Of a stretch of 64,000 nucleotides of DNA, positions 29,234 to 40,916 are shown one piece after another. The translations under genes were made by a program, and so were the position numbers. The notes under the pieces were generated by a model, which had not been told where the DNA came from, did not search any database, and was given only the letters and a program-made list of their open reading frames with translations. Position 1 is the stretch's first letter. Each line of letters begins with the position of its first letter. Location: assembly GCF_001458595.1 (NCBI RefSeq), contig NZ_LN890326.1, positions 22,752 through 86,751 on the forward strand. Reading direction: 5' to 3'. This DNA comes from Clostridium neonatale. GTDB taxonomy: Bacteria > Bacillota > Clostridia > Clostridiales > Clostridiaceae.

Positions 29234-29262
29234 ATTATACCATGAAACCAGTATAATAACAA
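29234..29262 (-). promoter_or_regulatory. Sigma-A promoter for the gene at 28351
   Basis: On the minus strand TTGTTA (29257-29262), 17 bp, TATAAT (29234-29239). Confidence 0.75.
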
Positions 29263-29302
29263 ATTCCACCAATTTTAATATAGTACTCTCATTATAAAAC
29301 GC

Positions 29303-29342
29303 AAAAAAATCCTGCAAATCTAATATCAATTAGAATGCAGGA
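29303..29342 (-). terminator. Rho-independent terminator of guaA
   Basis: Stem TCCTGCA/TGCAGGA (29336-29342 with 29310-29316) and seven U on the minus strand, 10 bp after the guaA stop. Confidence 0.88.
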
Positions 29343-29351
29343 ATCTCTTAT

Positions 29352-30893
29352 CTATTCAAATTCTATAGTAGCTGGTGGCTTTCCTGTGCAATCATACATT
29401 ACACGATTAACACCTTTAACTTCATTTACAATTCTAGTTGTTACTTTACCAAGTACTTCCCATGGAAGTTCAGCACTTTCTGCTGTCATGAAATCACTTG
29501 TAGTTACGGCTCTTAAAGCTATAGCATAATCATAAGTTCTTTCATCTCCCATTACGCCTACTGAACGCATATTAGTAAGTGCTGCAAAATATTGACCTAT
29601 TTCTTTATCAACACCTGCTTTTGCAATTTCTTCTCTATAAATTGCATCTGCATCTTGAACTATTCTTACTTTTTCAGCTGTTACTTCGCCTATTATACGT
29701 ATTCCAAGACCTGGACCTGGGAATGGTTGTCTGTATACTAATTTTTCAGGTATACCAAGCTCTAAACCAGCTTTACGTACTTCATCTTTGAATAATAATC
29801 TAAGTGGTTCAATTATTTCTTTAAAGTCTACACAGTCTGGAAGTCCTCCAACATTATGATGTGATTTTATAACTGCTGACTTTCCAAGACCACTTTCAAT
29901 TACGTCTGGATAGATAGTTCCTTGTACTAAGAAATCAACCGTTCCTATTTTCTTAGCTTCTTCTTCAAATACTCTAATGAATTCTTCACCAATTATTTTT
30001 CTCTTTTGTTCTGGCTCTTCTACACCAGCTAATTTTTCATAAAATCTTTCTTGAGCATTTACACGAATAAAGTTTAAGTTATATTGTCCATTAGGTCCAA
30101 ATACTTCTTCAACTTCGTCTCCTTCATTTTTACGAAGTAAGCCATGATCAACGAATACACATGTTAATTGATTTCCAACAGCCTTTGAAAGTAATACAGC
30201 AGCTACAGATGAATCAACTCCACCTGATAATGCACATAATACTTTACCATTTCCAACTTTTTCACGTATTTCTTCAATTGTTTTTTCAACAAATGAATCC
30301 ATTTTCCAATCACCAGAACATCCACAAACATCATACACAAAGTTTGAAAGCATCTTTGTTCCTTCTTGCGTATGCATTACTTCTGGGTGAAATTGAACTG
30401 CATATAAGTTCTTCTCTACACATTCCATACCTGCAACTGGACATACTGGAGTAGTTGCTGTTATTGTAAAACCTTCTGGTGCCTTTTCTATGTAATCTGT
30501 ATGACTCATCCAGCAAATAGTCGATTCTGATACACCTTTAAATATCTTAGAATCTACGCTAACATCAACTTTTGTCTTTCCATATTCACTTACAGGAGCA
30601 GTAGCAACTTTTCCTCCAAGCATATGTGACATTAATTGTGATCCGTAGCATATTCCAAGTATAGGAATTCCAATTTCAAATAACGCCTTATCACATAAAG
30701 GAGAATCCTCACCATATACACTATTTGGTCCACCTGTGAATATTATTCCCTTTGGATTCATTTCTTTTATTTTATCAACGCTTAAAGTATATGGATGAAC
30801 TTCACAATATACATTACATTCTCTAACTCTTCTGGCAATTAACTGATTATATTGTCCACCGAAATCAATAACTAAAATTAATTCTTTTTTCAT
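29352..30893 (-). CDS. guaA: GMP synthase (glutamine-hydrolysing)
   Basis: Converts XMP to GMP. The N-terminal class I glutamine amidotransferase domain (residues 1-190) has the nucleophile Cys in GICYGSQLM and the catalytic His in [10 protein letters not shown]; the synthetase domain has the PP-loop [11 protein letters not shown], and the C-terminal dimerisation domain ends in [17 protein letters not shown]. At 513 residues it is standard. AGGAGG precedes the ATG, and it has its own promoter (30924-30952). It lies downstream of guaB, the preceding enzyme of the pathway. Confidence 0.98.
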   Translation of the reverse strand: MKKELILVIDFGGQYNQLIARRVRECNVYCEVHPYTLSVDKIKEMNPKGIIFTGGPNSVYGEDSPLCDKALFEIGIPILGICYGSQLMSHMLGGKVATAPVSEYGKTKVDVSVDSKIFKGVSESTICWMSHTDYIEKAPEGFTITATTPVCPVAGMECVEKNLYAVQFHPEVMHTQEGTKMLSNFVYDVCGCSGDWKMDSFVEKTIEEIREKVGNGKVLCALSGGVDSSVAAVLLSKAVGNQLTCVFVDHGLLRKNEGDEVEEVFGPNGQYNLNFIRVNAQERFYEKLAGVEEPEQKRKIIGEEFIRVFEEEAKKIGTVDFLVQGTIYPDVIESGLGKSAVIKSHHNVGGLPDCVDFKEIIEPLRLLFKDEVRKAGLELGIPEKLVYRQPFPGPGLGIRIIGEVTAEKVRIVQDADAIYREEIAKAGVDKEIGQYFAALTNMRSVGVMGDERTYDYAIALRAVTTSDFMTAESAELPWEVLGKVTTRIVNEVKGVNRVMYDCTGKPPATIEFE

Positions 30894-30923
30894 GGTTTCC
30901 TCCTAAAAAATTATTCTACTTGT

Positions 30924-30952
30924 ATTATTAACTAAATATATCATTTTATCAA
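30924..30952 (-). promoter_or_regulatory. Probable guaA promoter
   Basis: On the minus strand TTGATA (30947-30952), 17 bp, AATAAT (30924-30929), located 31 bp ahead of the guaA start codon. Confidence 0.55.
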
Positions 30953-31016
30953 TACAAAACACGAATTTTTTTTATCTTTTTGTAGTTTTTATTCGCCCTA
31001 TTTCTTTAAATAACAC

Positions 31017-31084
31017 AATGCACAACGTGCATTATATTTAATTACTAAAATATATAATAATTAAAATTGTACATTGTGCATTAT
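31017..31084. repeat. Imperfect inverted repeat between guaB and guaA
   Basis: Arms of about 25 bases beginning with AATGCACAA on both sides form an imperfect stem around an AT-rich loop. It might terminate guaB or be one of the AT-rich palindromic elements seen elsewhere in the window. Confidence 0.55.
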
Positions 31085-31095
31085 TTAAATAGTGA

Positions 31096-32580
<1,485 letters not shown>

Positions 32581-32641
32581 TTATTGCATTTTTATGTTTT
32601 TTTGAATGTATAATTGCATTTTCACTGTTAATTTTATGTAT

Positions 32642-32681
32642 AAAAAAAAGCATACTAACCTTATAGTGATGTTAATATGCT
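32642..32681 (-). terminator. Riboswitch-controlled terminator before guaB
   Basis: Stem of 11 bp including one G-U pair (32671-32681 with 32649-32659) followed by eight U on the minus strand, between the guanine aptamer and the guaB start. Confidence 0.85.
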
Positions 32682-32714
32682 CATAAAGTCTAATTTATAG
32701 CCAATACTAATACC

Positions 32715-32779
32715 ACTCATAGTCGGAAGTTTACGGTTTCCGGTAGATACGCCCTGCCTTATTCAAGGTATATACGAGT
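32715..32779 (-). promoter_or_regulatory. Guanine (purine) riboswitch aptamer
   Basis: The leader of guaB contains the purine riboswitch core: P1 strands CTCGTATA and TATGAG, the J2/3 segment TATCTACCGG, a P3 hairpin with loop AACCGTAAA, and J3/1 reading CGACTATGAG. The pyrimidine at the ligand-pairing position is C, which in characterised members specifies guanine, not adenine. With the downstream terminator this is an OFF switch. Confidence 0.92.
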
Positions 32780-32812
32780 TATTAAATATATCTGATTTTT
32801 TAAATTAAACCT

Positions 32813-32841
32813 ATTATAATGTATGTACATTCTAAAGTCAA
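32813..32841 (-). promoter_or_regulatory. guaB promoter
   Basis: On the minus strand TTGACT (32836-32841), 17 bp, TATAAT (32813-32818), about 33 bp ahead of the riboswitch. Confidence 0.85.
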
Positions 32842-32957
32842 TAAATTTGAAATTAAAATTGCATTTTTTTAAGCAAAATTTTTCATGTAATTATTTATAT
32901 TCTGCATAAATATATTTATATACAACATTTTCAACTCTTATCTTTGCTGTATAGATA

Positions 32958-33413
32958 CTATTTTCTTTCTTCAATAAATTTTATACTACTAGAATTTAAT
33001 ATTTCACTATCACTATTAAAATCAAATTCAGCCCCATTTACTATATCATAACAATTTTGCACTGTGGTGGTTCCTGTATTTATATTTTTAAATTCTTCTT
33101 CATTTATATATTTTTTTATACCGTCCTTATTTATAATACTACTAACACTTTGATTCTTCTCTAATGGTATATATCTTAAATTATATGATTCTGTTGCCAT
33201 AACGATTTTTCTACATTGATCTACTACTTTTAATTTCTTAGCTTCCTGAACATACCCTAATACTTTTGGAAACAATACTCCTGATAAAATCATTATTATC
33301 GCTATTACTGCAATTAACTCAATTAATGTAAATCCTGAACTCTTTTCTTTTATATTAATGCTTAATCTACGATTACTTTTTATTTCATACTTTACTTTTT
33401 TTATTCTCTTCAT
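32958..33413 (-). CDS. Type IV pilin-like (prepilin N-terminal methylation) protein
   Basis: A 151-residue pseudopilin. The class III leader cleavage site is in KSSGFTLIELIAVIAIIMILSG (G at about residue 27, then F, with Glu5 of the mature protein), followed by the hydrophobic helix and a small GspG/PilA-like head of about 85 residues. The leader peptide is long (about 27 residues) and very basic. AAGGAG immediately abuts the ATG, a poor spacing, so the real start may differ. No pilus assembly genes are nearby. Confidence 0.82.
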   Translation of the reverse strand: MKRIKKVKYEIKSNRRLSINIKEKSSGFTLIELIAVIAIIMILSGVLFPKVLGYVQEAKKLKVVDQCRKIVMATESYNLRYIPLEKNQSVSSIINKDGIKKYINEEEFKNINTGTTTVQNCYDIVNGAEFDFNSDSEILNSSSIKFIEERK

Positions 33414-33495
33414 CTCCTTATAAGATAATTGTATCTTAAATATTAACTTAATTTTGATTTTATATACATTAACTATATAAGCTATTTCAATATAA

Positions 33496-33533
33496 TAAAA
33501 AACCTTGAGGAATTGAATTCCTCAAGGTTTTTA
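33496..33533 (-). terminator. groESL terminator
   Basis: 14-bp perfect stem (33501-33514 with 33516-33529) with a T-rich tract on both strands, 22 bp beyond the groEL stop. Confidence 0.88.
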
Positions 33534-33554
33534 AAATTCACATATGAATTTATT

Positions 33555-35195
<1,641 letters not shown>

Positions 35196-35302
35196 TTATA
35201 AATAATCTATTTAAACATTCTATTAACTCATGTAATTATAATTTTAATCTGTCTTATACTTAATTTATAATTAAGCTATATATTAATTCTATAAAATATA
35301 GT

Positions 35303-35587
35303 TTATTCAACTATTGCTAAGATATCATCTTGCTTTAAAATTGTATATTCATCTCCATCTACTTTTACGTCTGTTCCTGCATATTTAGAGTATAATACTT
35401 TATCTCCAACTTTTACTTCCATTTCAATTCTTTTTCCATCTGTTATTGCTCCTGGACCTACTGCAACAACTTCTGCTTCTTGTGGTCTTTCTTTAGCACT
35501 TCCTGTTAAAACTATTCCGCTTTTTGTTTTTTCCTCTGCTTCTAATTTTTTAATTACGACTCTGTCGCCAAGTGGCTTAATATTCAT
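35303..35587 (-). CDS. groS: Co-chaperonin GroES (10 kDa)
   Basis: Heptameric lid of the GroEL cavity. The 94 residues begin [14 protein letters not shown] and contain the mobile loop region ([19 protein letters not shown]) and the [12 protein letters not shown] motif. AAGGAGG precedes ATG. First gene of the groESL operon behind a CIRCE operator. Confidence 0.98.
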   Translation of the reverse strand: MNIKPLGDRVVIKKLEAEEKTKSGIVLTGSAKERPQEAEVVAVGPGAITDGKRIEMEVKVGDKVLYSKYAGTDVKVDGDEYTILKQDDILAIVE

Positions 35588-35636
35588 AAAAAAACCTCCT
35601 TAAAATATATATTAAATTGATTATTGCATTTCTTTG

Positions 35637-35663
35637 TTAGCACTCATTAAAGTTGAGTGCTAA
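35637..35663 (-). promoter_or_regulatory. CIRCE operator (HrcA binding site)
   Basis: TTAGCACTC (35637-35645), 9 bp, GAGTGCTAA (35655-35663): a perfect CIRCE element, bound by the HrcA heat-shock repressor, in the groES leader. Confidence 0.97.
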
Positions 35664-35673
35664 TACAATTATT

Positions 35674-35702
35674 ATAATATCCTTTATATCCATATAATTC
35701 AA
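35674..35702 (-). promoter_or_regulatory. groESL promoter
   Basis: On the minus strand TTGAAT (35697-35702), 17 bp, TATTAT (35674-35679), immediately ahead of the CIRCE element. Confidence 0.7.
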
Positions 35703-35887
35703 ACAGGACTTATAATATTATATCCCGTTTTAAAGCGAATATTCTTAATTATCTCAAAATATATTTAAATTGCTCACTTTTTCTTTAATTTTCATCTATT
35801 AATCTTTTTAATAATTTTCCATGGAAGTCTATATATTTTTATTACTAAAGAAAGGAATTTAATCTATATATTTTTAATATCAAATTA

Positions 35888-35917
35888 TTGTAATTAATAT
35901 ATATTATTTGATATAAT
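35888..35917 (+). promoter_or_regulatory. Probable promoter of the HNH gene
   Basis: TTGTAA (35888-35893), 18 bp, TATAAT (35912-35917) on the plus strand, 39 bp before the start codon. Confidence 0.6.
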
Positions 35918-35956
35918 CTAAATAAAATAATTCTAAAATTCTGATAGGAGATTTGT

Positions 35957-36253
35957 ATGAAAGAAACTCATATATGTGAACTATGTAATAGAGATGTATC
36001 TATTATAACTAAGCATCACCTAATTCCTAAGCAAAAAGGTGGCAAAGATTATAAGACAATCCATTTATGTACTACTTGTCACAAGCAAATTCATGCACTT
36101 TTTACTAATACAGAACTTGCCACATTATATAATTCTATAGATGCATTGAAAAACAATGCTAGAATAATTAAATTCTTAAATTTTGTAGAAAAAATCCCTG
36201 GAGATTATAATGTTAACATAAAAAAATCTCGTCGAATACGAAAAAGCAGTTAA
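35957..36253 (+). CDS. Small HNH-type nuclease-like protein
   Basis: A 98-residue protein with an HNH/McrA-like zinc core: CELCNRDVSIITKHHLIPKQKGG, then LCTTCHKQIHALF, providing two CxxC pairs and the HH catalytic pair. The C-terminal 40 residues form a basic helix-rich tail. It may be a DNase or a related nucleic-acid-binding protein; there is no methylase or other restriction gene beside it, so I would not call it a restriction enzyme. ATG follows AGGAG, and a terminator follows. Confidence 0.82.
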   Translation: MKETHICELCNRDVSIITKHHLIPKQKGGKDYKTIHLCTTCHKQIHALFTNTELATLYNSIDALKNNARIIKFLNFVEKIPGDYNVNIKKSRRIRKSS

Positions 36254-36287
36254 CTAATCATAGTTTAAATATATATTCATATGTATT

Positions 36288-36318
36288 ATAAGGCAGCTAC
36301 TTTAACTGCCTTATATTT
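36288..36318 (+). terminator. Hairpin terminator after the HNH gene
   Basis: 9-bp stem ATAAGGCAG/CTGCCTTAT (36288-36296 with 36306-36314), A/T flanked; also possible terminator for the convergent glycosylase gene. Confidence 0.75.
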
Positions 36319-36340
36319 ATAATGTTATAAATTTGATTTT

Positions 36341-37273
36341 CTACTCTTCAATTTTTATTTTATTTTCTCTTGCATAGTAAAATAAATATTGTTGAGCAAA
36401 TCCAGATAGCTTACCAAACTTATTTCTACCAAAGATTCTTATCTTATTTAAAGAAGCATCTTCAGCGCCATAAAAATAAACCATAGCACGTTTAACCCAT
36501 ACATCTACAGGAAATGCAGAATACTTTTCCATGGAGAACAGCATTATGCAGTCTGCAACCTTAGCCCCTACACCTTTAAACTCTTGAAGTGCTACATGAC
36601 ATTCATCATCATTTAAGCTTTTTATATAATCTAAACTATATTTTCTAAACTCATTTATTGCATTTACGTCACCGCTTTTAATTGCTTCCTTGCTTTTATA
36701 AACATTAGAAATTGTATCTACTATATATTTACTTCTAAATGATGCTCCTGTTTCTTGTATTTCTTCTAATGTGGCATCTTTTATTTGATCTATTGTAGGA
36801 AATGCATAATATATAGTATCTTTATATTCAATTTCTCTTCCATATTTAATCGATATCTTATTGATAGTTTTCATTATTGATGGTATGCTGTTTCTTGCTG
36901 ATATAATAAAGCTTATTAATATTTCAAACGGATCTTGATTTAATATCCTAATTCCAGGACCAAATTCTACACTTTTTCTTAACAATTCATCTTTGGATAA
37001 TTCTTTTTGAATTTCCGAATAGTCTCGTTCTAAATCAAAATATTTAATCCAAATATTTTTAACATCTTCTTCATTAGAATTATATATAAAAATATTATTT
37101 CCATCTTGCTTTAATTCAATCACTTTTTCAAAAGCAACTACTATATAATTAGTATCATCTATTTTATAAAATCTAAAACATTGACCACATTCAAAAGTTT
37201 GTTTAATATTAAAATTCTTAACTTCTTCTATGGCAATATAATTTTCATATGATTTTATTCTTTTGTAATCCAT
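36341..37273 (-). CDS. OGG1-type 8-oxoguanine DNA glycosylase
   Basis: Removes 8-oxoguanine from DNA by base excision. The N-terminal OGG domain shows QTFECGQCFRF, and the helix-hairpin-helix domain has the catalytic Lys in FKGVGAKVADCIMLFS and the Asp in YSAFPVDVWVKR. The 310 residues fit the clostridial OGG proteins. The start is ATG 37271-37273 six bases after GGAGGAG; a longer in-frame reading begins within that site. Monocistronic by appearance. Confidence 0.92.
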   Translation of the reverse strand: MDYKRIKSYENYIAIEEVKNFNIKQTFECGQCFRFYKIDDTNYIVVAFEKVIELKQDGNNIFIYNSNEEDVKNIWIKYFDLERDYSEIQKELSKDELLRKSVEFGPGIRILNQDPFEILISFIISARNSIPSIMKTINKISIKYGREIEYKDTIYYAFPTIDQIKDATLEEIQETGASFRSKYIVDTISNVYKSKEAIKSGDVNAINEFRKYSLDYIKSLNDDECHVALQEFKGVGAKVADCIMLFSMEKYSAFPVDVWVKRAMVYFYGAEDASLNKIRIFGRNKFGKLSGFAQQYLFYYARENKIKIEE

Positions 37274-37456
37274 AAGAATCTCCTCCATTTATTTTTCATA
37301 ACTATATTGTACTCTAAACACTATATTTATACTTACATAAAATTTTAATATGTATATGATCTATACCAAAAGCAACTTCTTATTACTAAGTTATTACTAA
37401 GATTTTATTAACTCTAAGTTAAGTAAGTATATTTATAGTAATATTTTAAATTTTGA

Positions 37457-37858
37457 TTAACCTTCTTTTATTATACTTTCTAATATCTCTACACTTACTT
37501 CAATCATATGGCTACAAGCTTTTTCCTCTGGATTCACAATCTTTGTTTTTAAATCTCTACAATCTATGTATCCCATTTCTTCTTTAAATCTTTTTATAAA
37601 TTCTTGCGTCATAGCCCTTACTTTAGGGCTCTTATGTCCTCTTTCCTCAGTAAACATAATTCCGAGTACTGCTACAGCACCAGATATAGCTCCACACACT
37701 TCACCAGATGCCATACCTCCTCCAAAGCCAGCCATAGTCTTAAATGTTTCATGTGATAAATTTAAGTTATATTCTTCATTAGCTGCATACATTATACATT
37801 CTGCACAATTCAAATCATATTCTTTAGTCCAGTATCTTTTTGCTGTTTCTGTTAGCAT
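37457..37858 (-). CDS. C_GCAxxG_C_C family redox protein
   Basis: A 133-residue member of the family named after its Cys motif: NCAECIMYA near residue 19, ASGEVCGAISGAVAVLG around residue 55, YIDCRDL near residue 100 and EEKACSHMI near 112. These cysteines suggest a metal or redox cofactor. Function is unknown; homologues sometimes lie beside redox enzymes or are selenoproteins. Here all positions are Cys. ATG follows AGGAGAG. Confidence 0.88.
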   Translation of the reverse strand: MLTETAKRYWTKEYDLNCAECIMYAANEEYNLNLSHETFKTMAGFGGGMASGEVCGAISGAVAVLGIMFTEERGHKSPKVRAMTQEFIKRFKEEMGYIDCRDLKTKIVNPEEKACSHMIEVSVEILESIIKEG

Positions 37859-38056
37859 TTTTCTCTCTCCTTTTATTAATAATGCAATTACCTTTCATTT
37901 ATTATATCACTATATTTATAATATGTAATCTAATGAAGGATATATACAATGTGGAGTATTTGTTATTATAATACTATAAAAAGGAGTATCATAGATTAAT
38001 AATGAACCGACCCCAAAAAGTTAGACCAAAAATCTAATGATTTGGAGGTCGGTTTT

Positions 38057-38638
38057 TTGGCAAAATATAGTTATGAATTCAAAAAAGAAGTTGTTCAAGC
38101 GTATTTGGATGGTAAAGGTGGTTATAAATTTCTTGCGAAAGAGTTTGGTATTCCTTCTCCAAGCAAGGTTAAATTATGGGTTGATAATTACCGTACATTA
38201 GGCGATGAAGCGTTGATGCGTTCAAGAAAAAATGAATCTTTTACTTTCGAATATAAACTTCATGTAGTAGAATTATATCTAACAAGTGAGGTCTCATATC
38301 AGGAGTTAGCCCTTCAAGAAAGGATACATAATCCAACGCAAATAGTTAAGTGGGTAAATGATTTTAGAATTGCTGGTCCTGATGCTTTGCGGCCGAAGAA
38401 GAAGGGACGAAAGATATCGTTGGAATCATCAAATAAATTGTCTAGTAAAACAGAATCCGCCGAAATTGTTTCAGTTGACACTACTGCTGAACATGTAAAA
38501 CAGCTTGAAGATGAATTGCTCAAGCTCAAAATTGAGAACGCATATTTAAAAGAACTGAGGAGGCTGCGTTTAGAGGAGGAAGCTCTTCTGAAAAAACAGC
38601 GAGAATCATCCACAGCCTCCGAGGAGAATTCAAATTAA
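38057..38638 (+). CDS. IS3-family transposase OrfA
   Basis: OrfA provides end recognition. Two helix-turn-helix modules are visible (residues 1-60 with FLAKEFGIPSPSKVKLWVDNYR and 60-115 with SYQELALQERIHNPTQIVKWVNDFR), followed by a coiled coil (VKQLEDELLKLKIENAYLKELRRLRLEEEALLKKQ) that mediates multimerisation. The start is a TTG at 38057 eight bases after GGAGG. An A-run at 38591-38596 near the end allows -1 slippage into orfB. Confidence 0.9.
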   Translation: MAKYSYEFKKEVVQAYLDGKGGYKFLAKEFGIPSPSKVKLWVDNYRTLGDEALMRSRKNESFTFEYKLHVVELYLTSEVSYQELALQERIHNPTQIVKWVNDFRIAGPDALRPKKKGRKISLESSNKLSSKTESAEIVSVDTTAEHVKQLEDELLKLKIENAYLKELRRLRLEEEALLKKQRESSTASEENSN

Positions 38639-38679
38639 AAGATATTCTCGCAGTTGTAGGCTTTCCAAAAGCGACATAC

Positions 38680-39480
38680 ATGTATTGGCAAAAGCGATTT
38701 AATAGAGAAAATCCTAATAAAGAACTAGAAGAAAAGATCCTTGAAATACGTAGTATTAATAAAGATTGGGGTTATCGACGTGTATACGGAGCACTACGTA
38801 AACAAGGAATACTTATAAATAAAAAGAAAGTTCAGAGAATTATGCAAAAGCTTAATCTTCAGGTGACTTCCTTTACAAGAAAGAGTCGTAAGTATAGTTC
38901 ATACAAGGGTAAAGTTGGAAAGGTTGCTCCTAACAGAATTCATAGACGTTTTGACACACAGATTCCTCATCAGAAAATCACAACAGATACTACTGAGTTT
39001 AAGTATTATGAGGTTGATGATAAGGGACGAATGATAATAAAGAAACTATACTTAGATCCATTCATGGATATGTGTAATAGAGAAATCTTAAGCTATGGAA
39101 TATCTCAACATCCGTCAGCGGCCAATATCATGGGAGCACTAAACCAGGCAATTGAAATCACAGCTGATTGTCCATACAGAAGAACTTTTCATTCTGATCA
39201 AGGTTGGGCTTACCAAATGAAAGCTTATGTACACACTCTTAAAGAAAATCGAATTTTTCAAAGTATGTCCCGAAAGGGCAACTGCCATGACAATTCAGTA
39301 ATGGAGAACTTCTTTGGAATAATGAAACAGGAAATGTACTACGGCGTTGTTTACTACAGTTATGATGAACTCAAAGAGGCAATAGAACAATACATCAAGT
39401 ACTACAATGAACAAAGAATTAAAGAGAAACTAGGATGGATGAGTCCCGTAGAATACAGGCTCAACCTCTTGGCTGCATAA
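38680..39480 (+). CDS. IS3-family transposase OrfB (DDE integrase domain)
   Basis: Catalytic part of the transposase. The HTH_21 segment (WGYRRVYGALRKQGILINKKKVQRIM) precedes the rve integrase core, whose catalytic residues are Asp in TTDTTEFKYY, Asp in HSDQGWAY and Glu in MENFFGIMKQE. The conserved domain reads in frame from about 38594 (TARIIHSLRGEFKLKDILAVVGFPKATYMYW), upstream of the first ATG, so the protein is normally made as an OrfAB fusion by -1 frameshifting at the A6 tract. A hairpin at 39484-39513 follows the stop. Confidence 0.92.
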   Translation: MYWQKRFNRENPNKELEEKILEIRSINKDWGYRRVYGALRKQGILINKKKVQRIMQKLNLQVTSFTRKSRKYSSYKGKVGKVAPNRIHRRFDTQIPHQKITTDTTEFKYYEVDDKGRMIIKKLYLDPFMDMCNREILSYGISQHPSAANIMGALNQAIEITADCPYRRTFHSDQGWAYQMKAYVHTLKENRIFQSMSRKGNCHDNSVMENFFGIMKQEMYYGVVYYSYDELKEAIEQYIKYYNEQRIKEKLGWMSPVEYRLNLLAA

Positions 39481-39591
39481 AAATAGCGTAGCAGCCATTA
39501 AAACTGCTACGCTTAAAAAGTCTAACTTTTTGGGGTCACCTCATAAAAATCATTCTAAGATACTCCTTAAAAATTAAAAATCACTTATAAA

Positions 39592-40755
39592 TTAAAAATC
39601 AACCTTTGTATTATAATATGTGCAAGTAAATAGCCTCTCCATTGTTTCATCATTTATTTCTCTAGGATTAGATCCTGTACACGCATCTAATACGGCATTA
39701 TGAGCTATAAATTTAAGATTATCCTTAAATTCGTCTTCACCAACACCATATTCTTTCATTGAATGAGGAATATTTAATTTATCATTCATTTCATTTATCA
39801 TAGTTATCAATGAATCTGTTAATTCAGAATCATTATTTCCATCTAGTTTTAATACTCTAGCAATATCTGCATATCTGCTTTCACATTTAACTCTATTGTA
39901 CTGAATTACATATGGTAAAAAGATTGCATTTGCACATCCATGAGGTATATGGAATACTGCCCCTACTTTATGTGCCATTGAATGCACTATTCCAAGAAGA
40001 GCATTTGAAAATGCCATTCCTGCTAAACATTGAGCTTCATGCATTAAGTTTCTAGCATCTTTGTCTCCACCATAAGATTTGAATAAATTTTCATTCACCA
40101 TTTCTATTGCCTTAATAGCTAATGGATCTGTAAAATTAGAACTTTGTGATGCAGTATAAGCTTCTATAGCATGAGTCAATGCATCCATTCCAGTATGTGC
40201 TACTAGCTTATCTGGCATAGTTTGAGCTAATGCTGGATCAACTATTGCTATATCTGGAGTTATATTAAAGTCTGCTAAAGGATATTTTATCTTTTCTGAA
40301 TAATTTGTTATTACTGAAAATGCTGTTACTTCTGTAGCTGTACCACTTGTTGATGGAATAGCTACAAACTTAGCTTTTTGTCTAAGCTCAGGTAATCCAA
40401 AAGGCACTACTGCTTGTTCAAATGTAAAATCTGGATATTCATAGAATATCCACATAGCTTTTGCTGCATCTATTGGAGATCCTCCCCCCATCGCAACGAT
40501 CCAGTCTGGTTCAAATTTTCTCATAGCTTCTGCGCCCTTCATAACAGTCTCTACAGATGGATCTGGTTCAACACCTTCAAATAGTTCAATCTCCATTCCA
40601 GCCTCTTTTAGATAATCCTCAACTTGTTTAAGAAACCCAAACTTTTTCATTGATCCGCCACCAACTACGACAAAAGCCTTATTACCTTTCAAAGTTTTAA
40701 GCACTTCCAAAGTTCCTTCTCCATGATATATGTCCCTAGGTAATGTAAATCTCAT
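39592..40755 (-). CDS. Iron-containing alcohol dehydrogenase
   Basis: A 387-residue group III alcohol dehydrogenase. The cofactor-binding motif GGGSPIDAAKAM and the metal-binding segments GMDALTHAIEAYTA and HSMAHKVGAVFHIPHG are complete. It resembles clostridial primary (butanol/ethanol) dehydrogenases, but substrate and NADH or NADPH use cannot be told from the sequence. ATG 40753-40755 is placed behind AAGGAGAGG; an upstream in-frame ATG overlaps that site. It is near the butyryl-CoA operon but has its own upstream region with a long TA repeat (40849-40868). An IS3 element interrupts the hairpin downstream. Confidence 0.9.
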   Translation of the reverse strand: MRFTLPRDIYHGEGTLEVLKTLKGNKAFVVVGGGSMKKFGFLKQVEDYLKEAGMEIELFEGVEPDPSVETVMKGAEAMRKFEPDWIVAMGGGSPIDAAKAMWIFYEYPDFTFEQAVVPFGLPELRQKAKFVAIPSTSGTATEVTAFSVITNYSEKIKYPLADFNITPDIAIVDPALAQTMPDKLVAHTGMDALTHAIEAYTASQSSNFTDPLAIKAIEMVNENLFKSYGGDKDARNLMHEAQCLAGMAFSNALLGIVHSMAHKVGAVFHIPHGCANAIFLPYVIQYNRVKCESRYADIARVLKLDGNNDSELTDSLITMINEMNDKLNIPHSMKEYGVGEDEFKDNLKFIAHNAVLDACTGSNPREINDETMERLFTCTYYNTKVDF

Positions 40756-40873
40756 AACGCCTCTCCTTTTATTCAATTTATTTTTACACCATATATATTC
40801 TATATATTTTTTACAATTCCTCCAGTATTTAATATATATTTATGATTCTATATATATATATATATATTAAAAA

Positions 40874-40912
40874 ATAAAAAAACTCCCAAAGAAATAATCT
40901 TTGAGAGTTTTT
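40874..40912 (-). terminator. Terminator of the butyryl-CoA operon
   Basis: 12-bp stem with one mismatch (40881-40892 with 40898-40909) and a U-tract on the minus strand, 5 bp beyond the hbd stop. Confidence 0.88.
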
Positions 40913-40916
40913 AATA

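Larger units (their letters stand above)
38003..39543 (+). mobile_element. IS3-family (IS150-like) insertion sequence, complete
   Basis: A 1541-bp element with imperfect terminal inverted repeats. Both ends begin TGA and share GACCCCAAAAAGTTAGAC (left end 38003-38026, right end 39520-39543; 21 of 24 match). The flanks carry a 3-bp direct repeat TAA (38000-38002 and 39544-39546). It encodes orfA and orfB with a -1 frame relation, on the opposite strand to most neighbouring genes. Both frames are intact and end features are complete, so it may still be mobile. Confidence 0.93.

Noticed and set aside
29579..30454. Leu/His/Gln-rich frames antisense to guaA
   Set aside because: Composition is that of an antisense shadow, and guaA is full-length and conserved.
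35957..36253. Restriction or defence system around the HNH gene
   Set aside because: No methylase, helicase or toxin-antitoxin partner nearby; neighbours are groESL and a DNA repair glycosylase.
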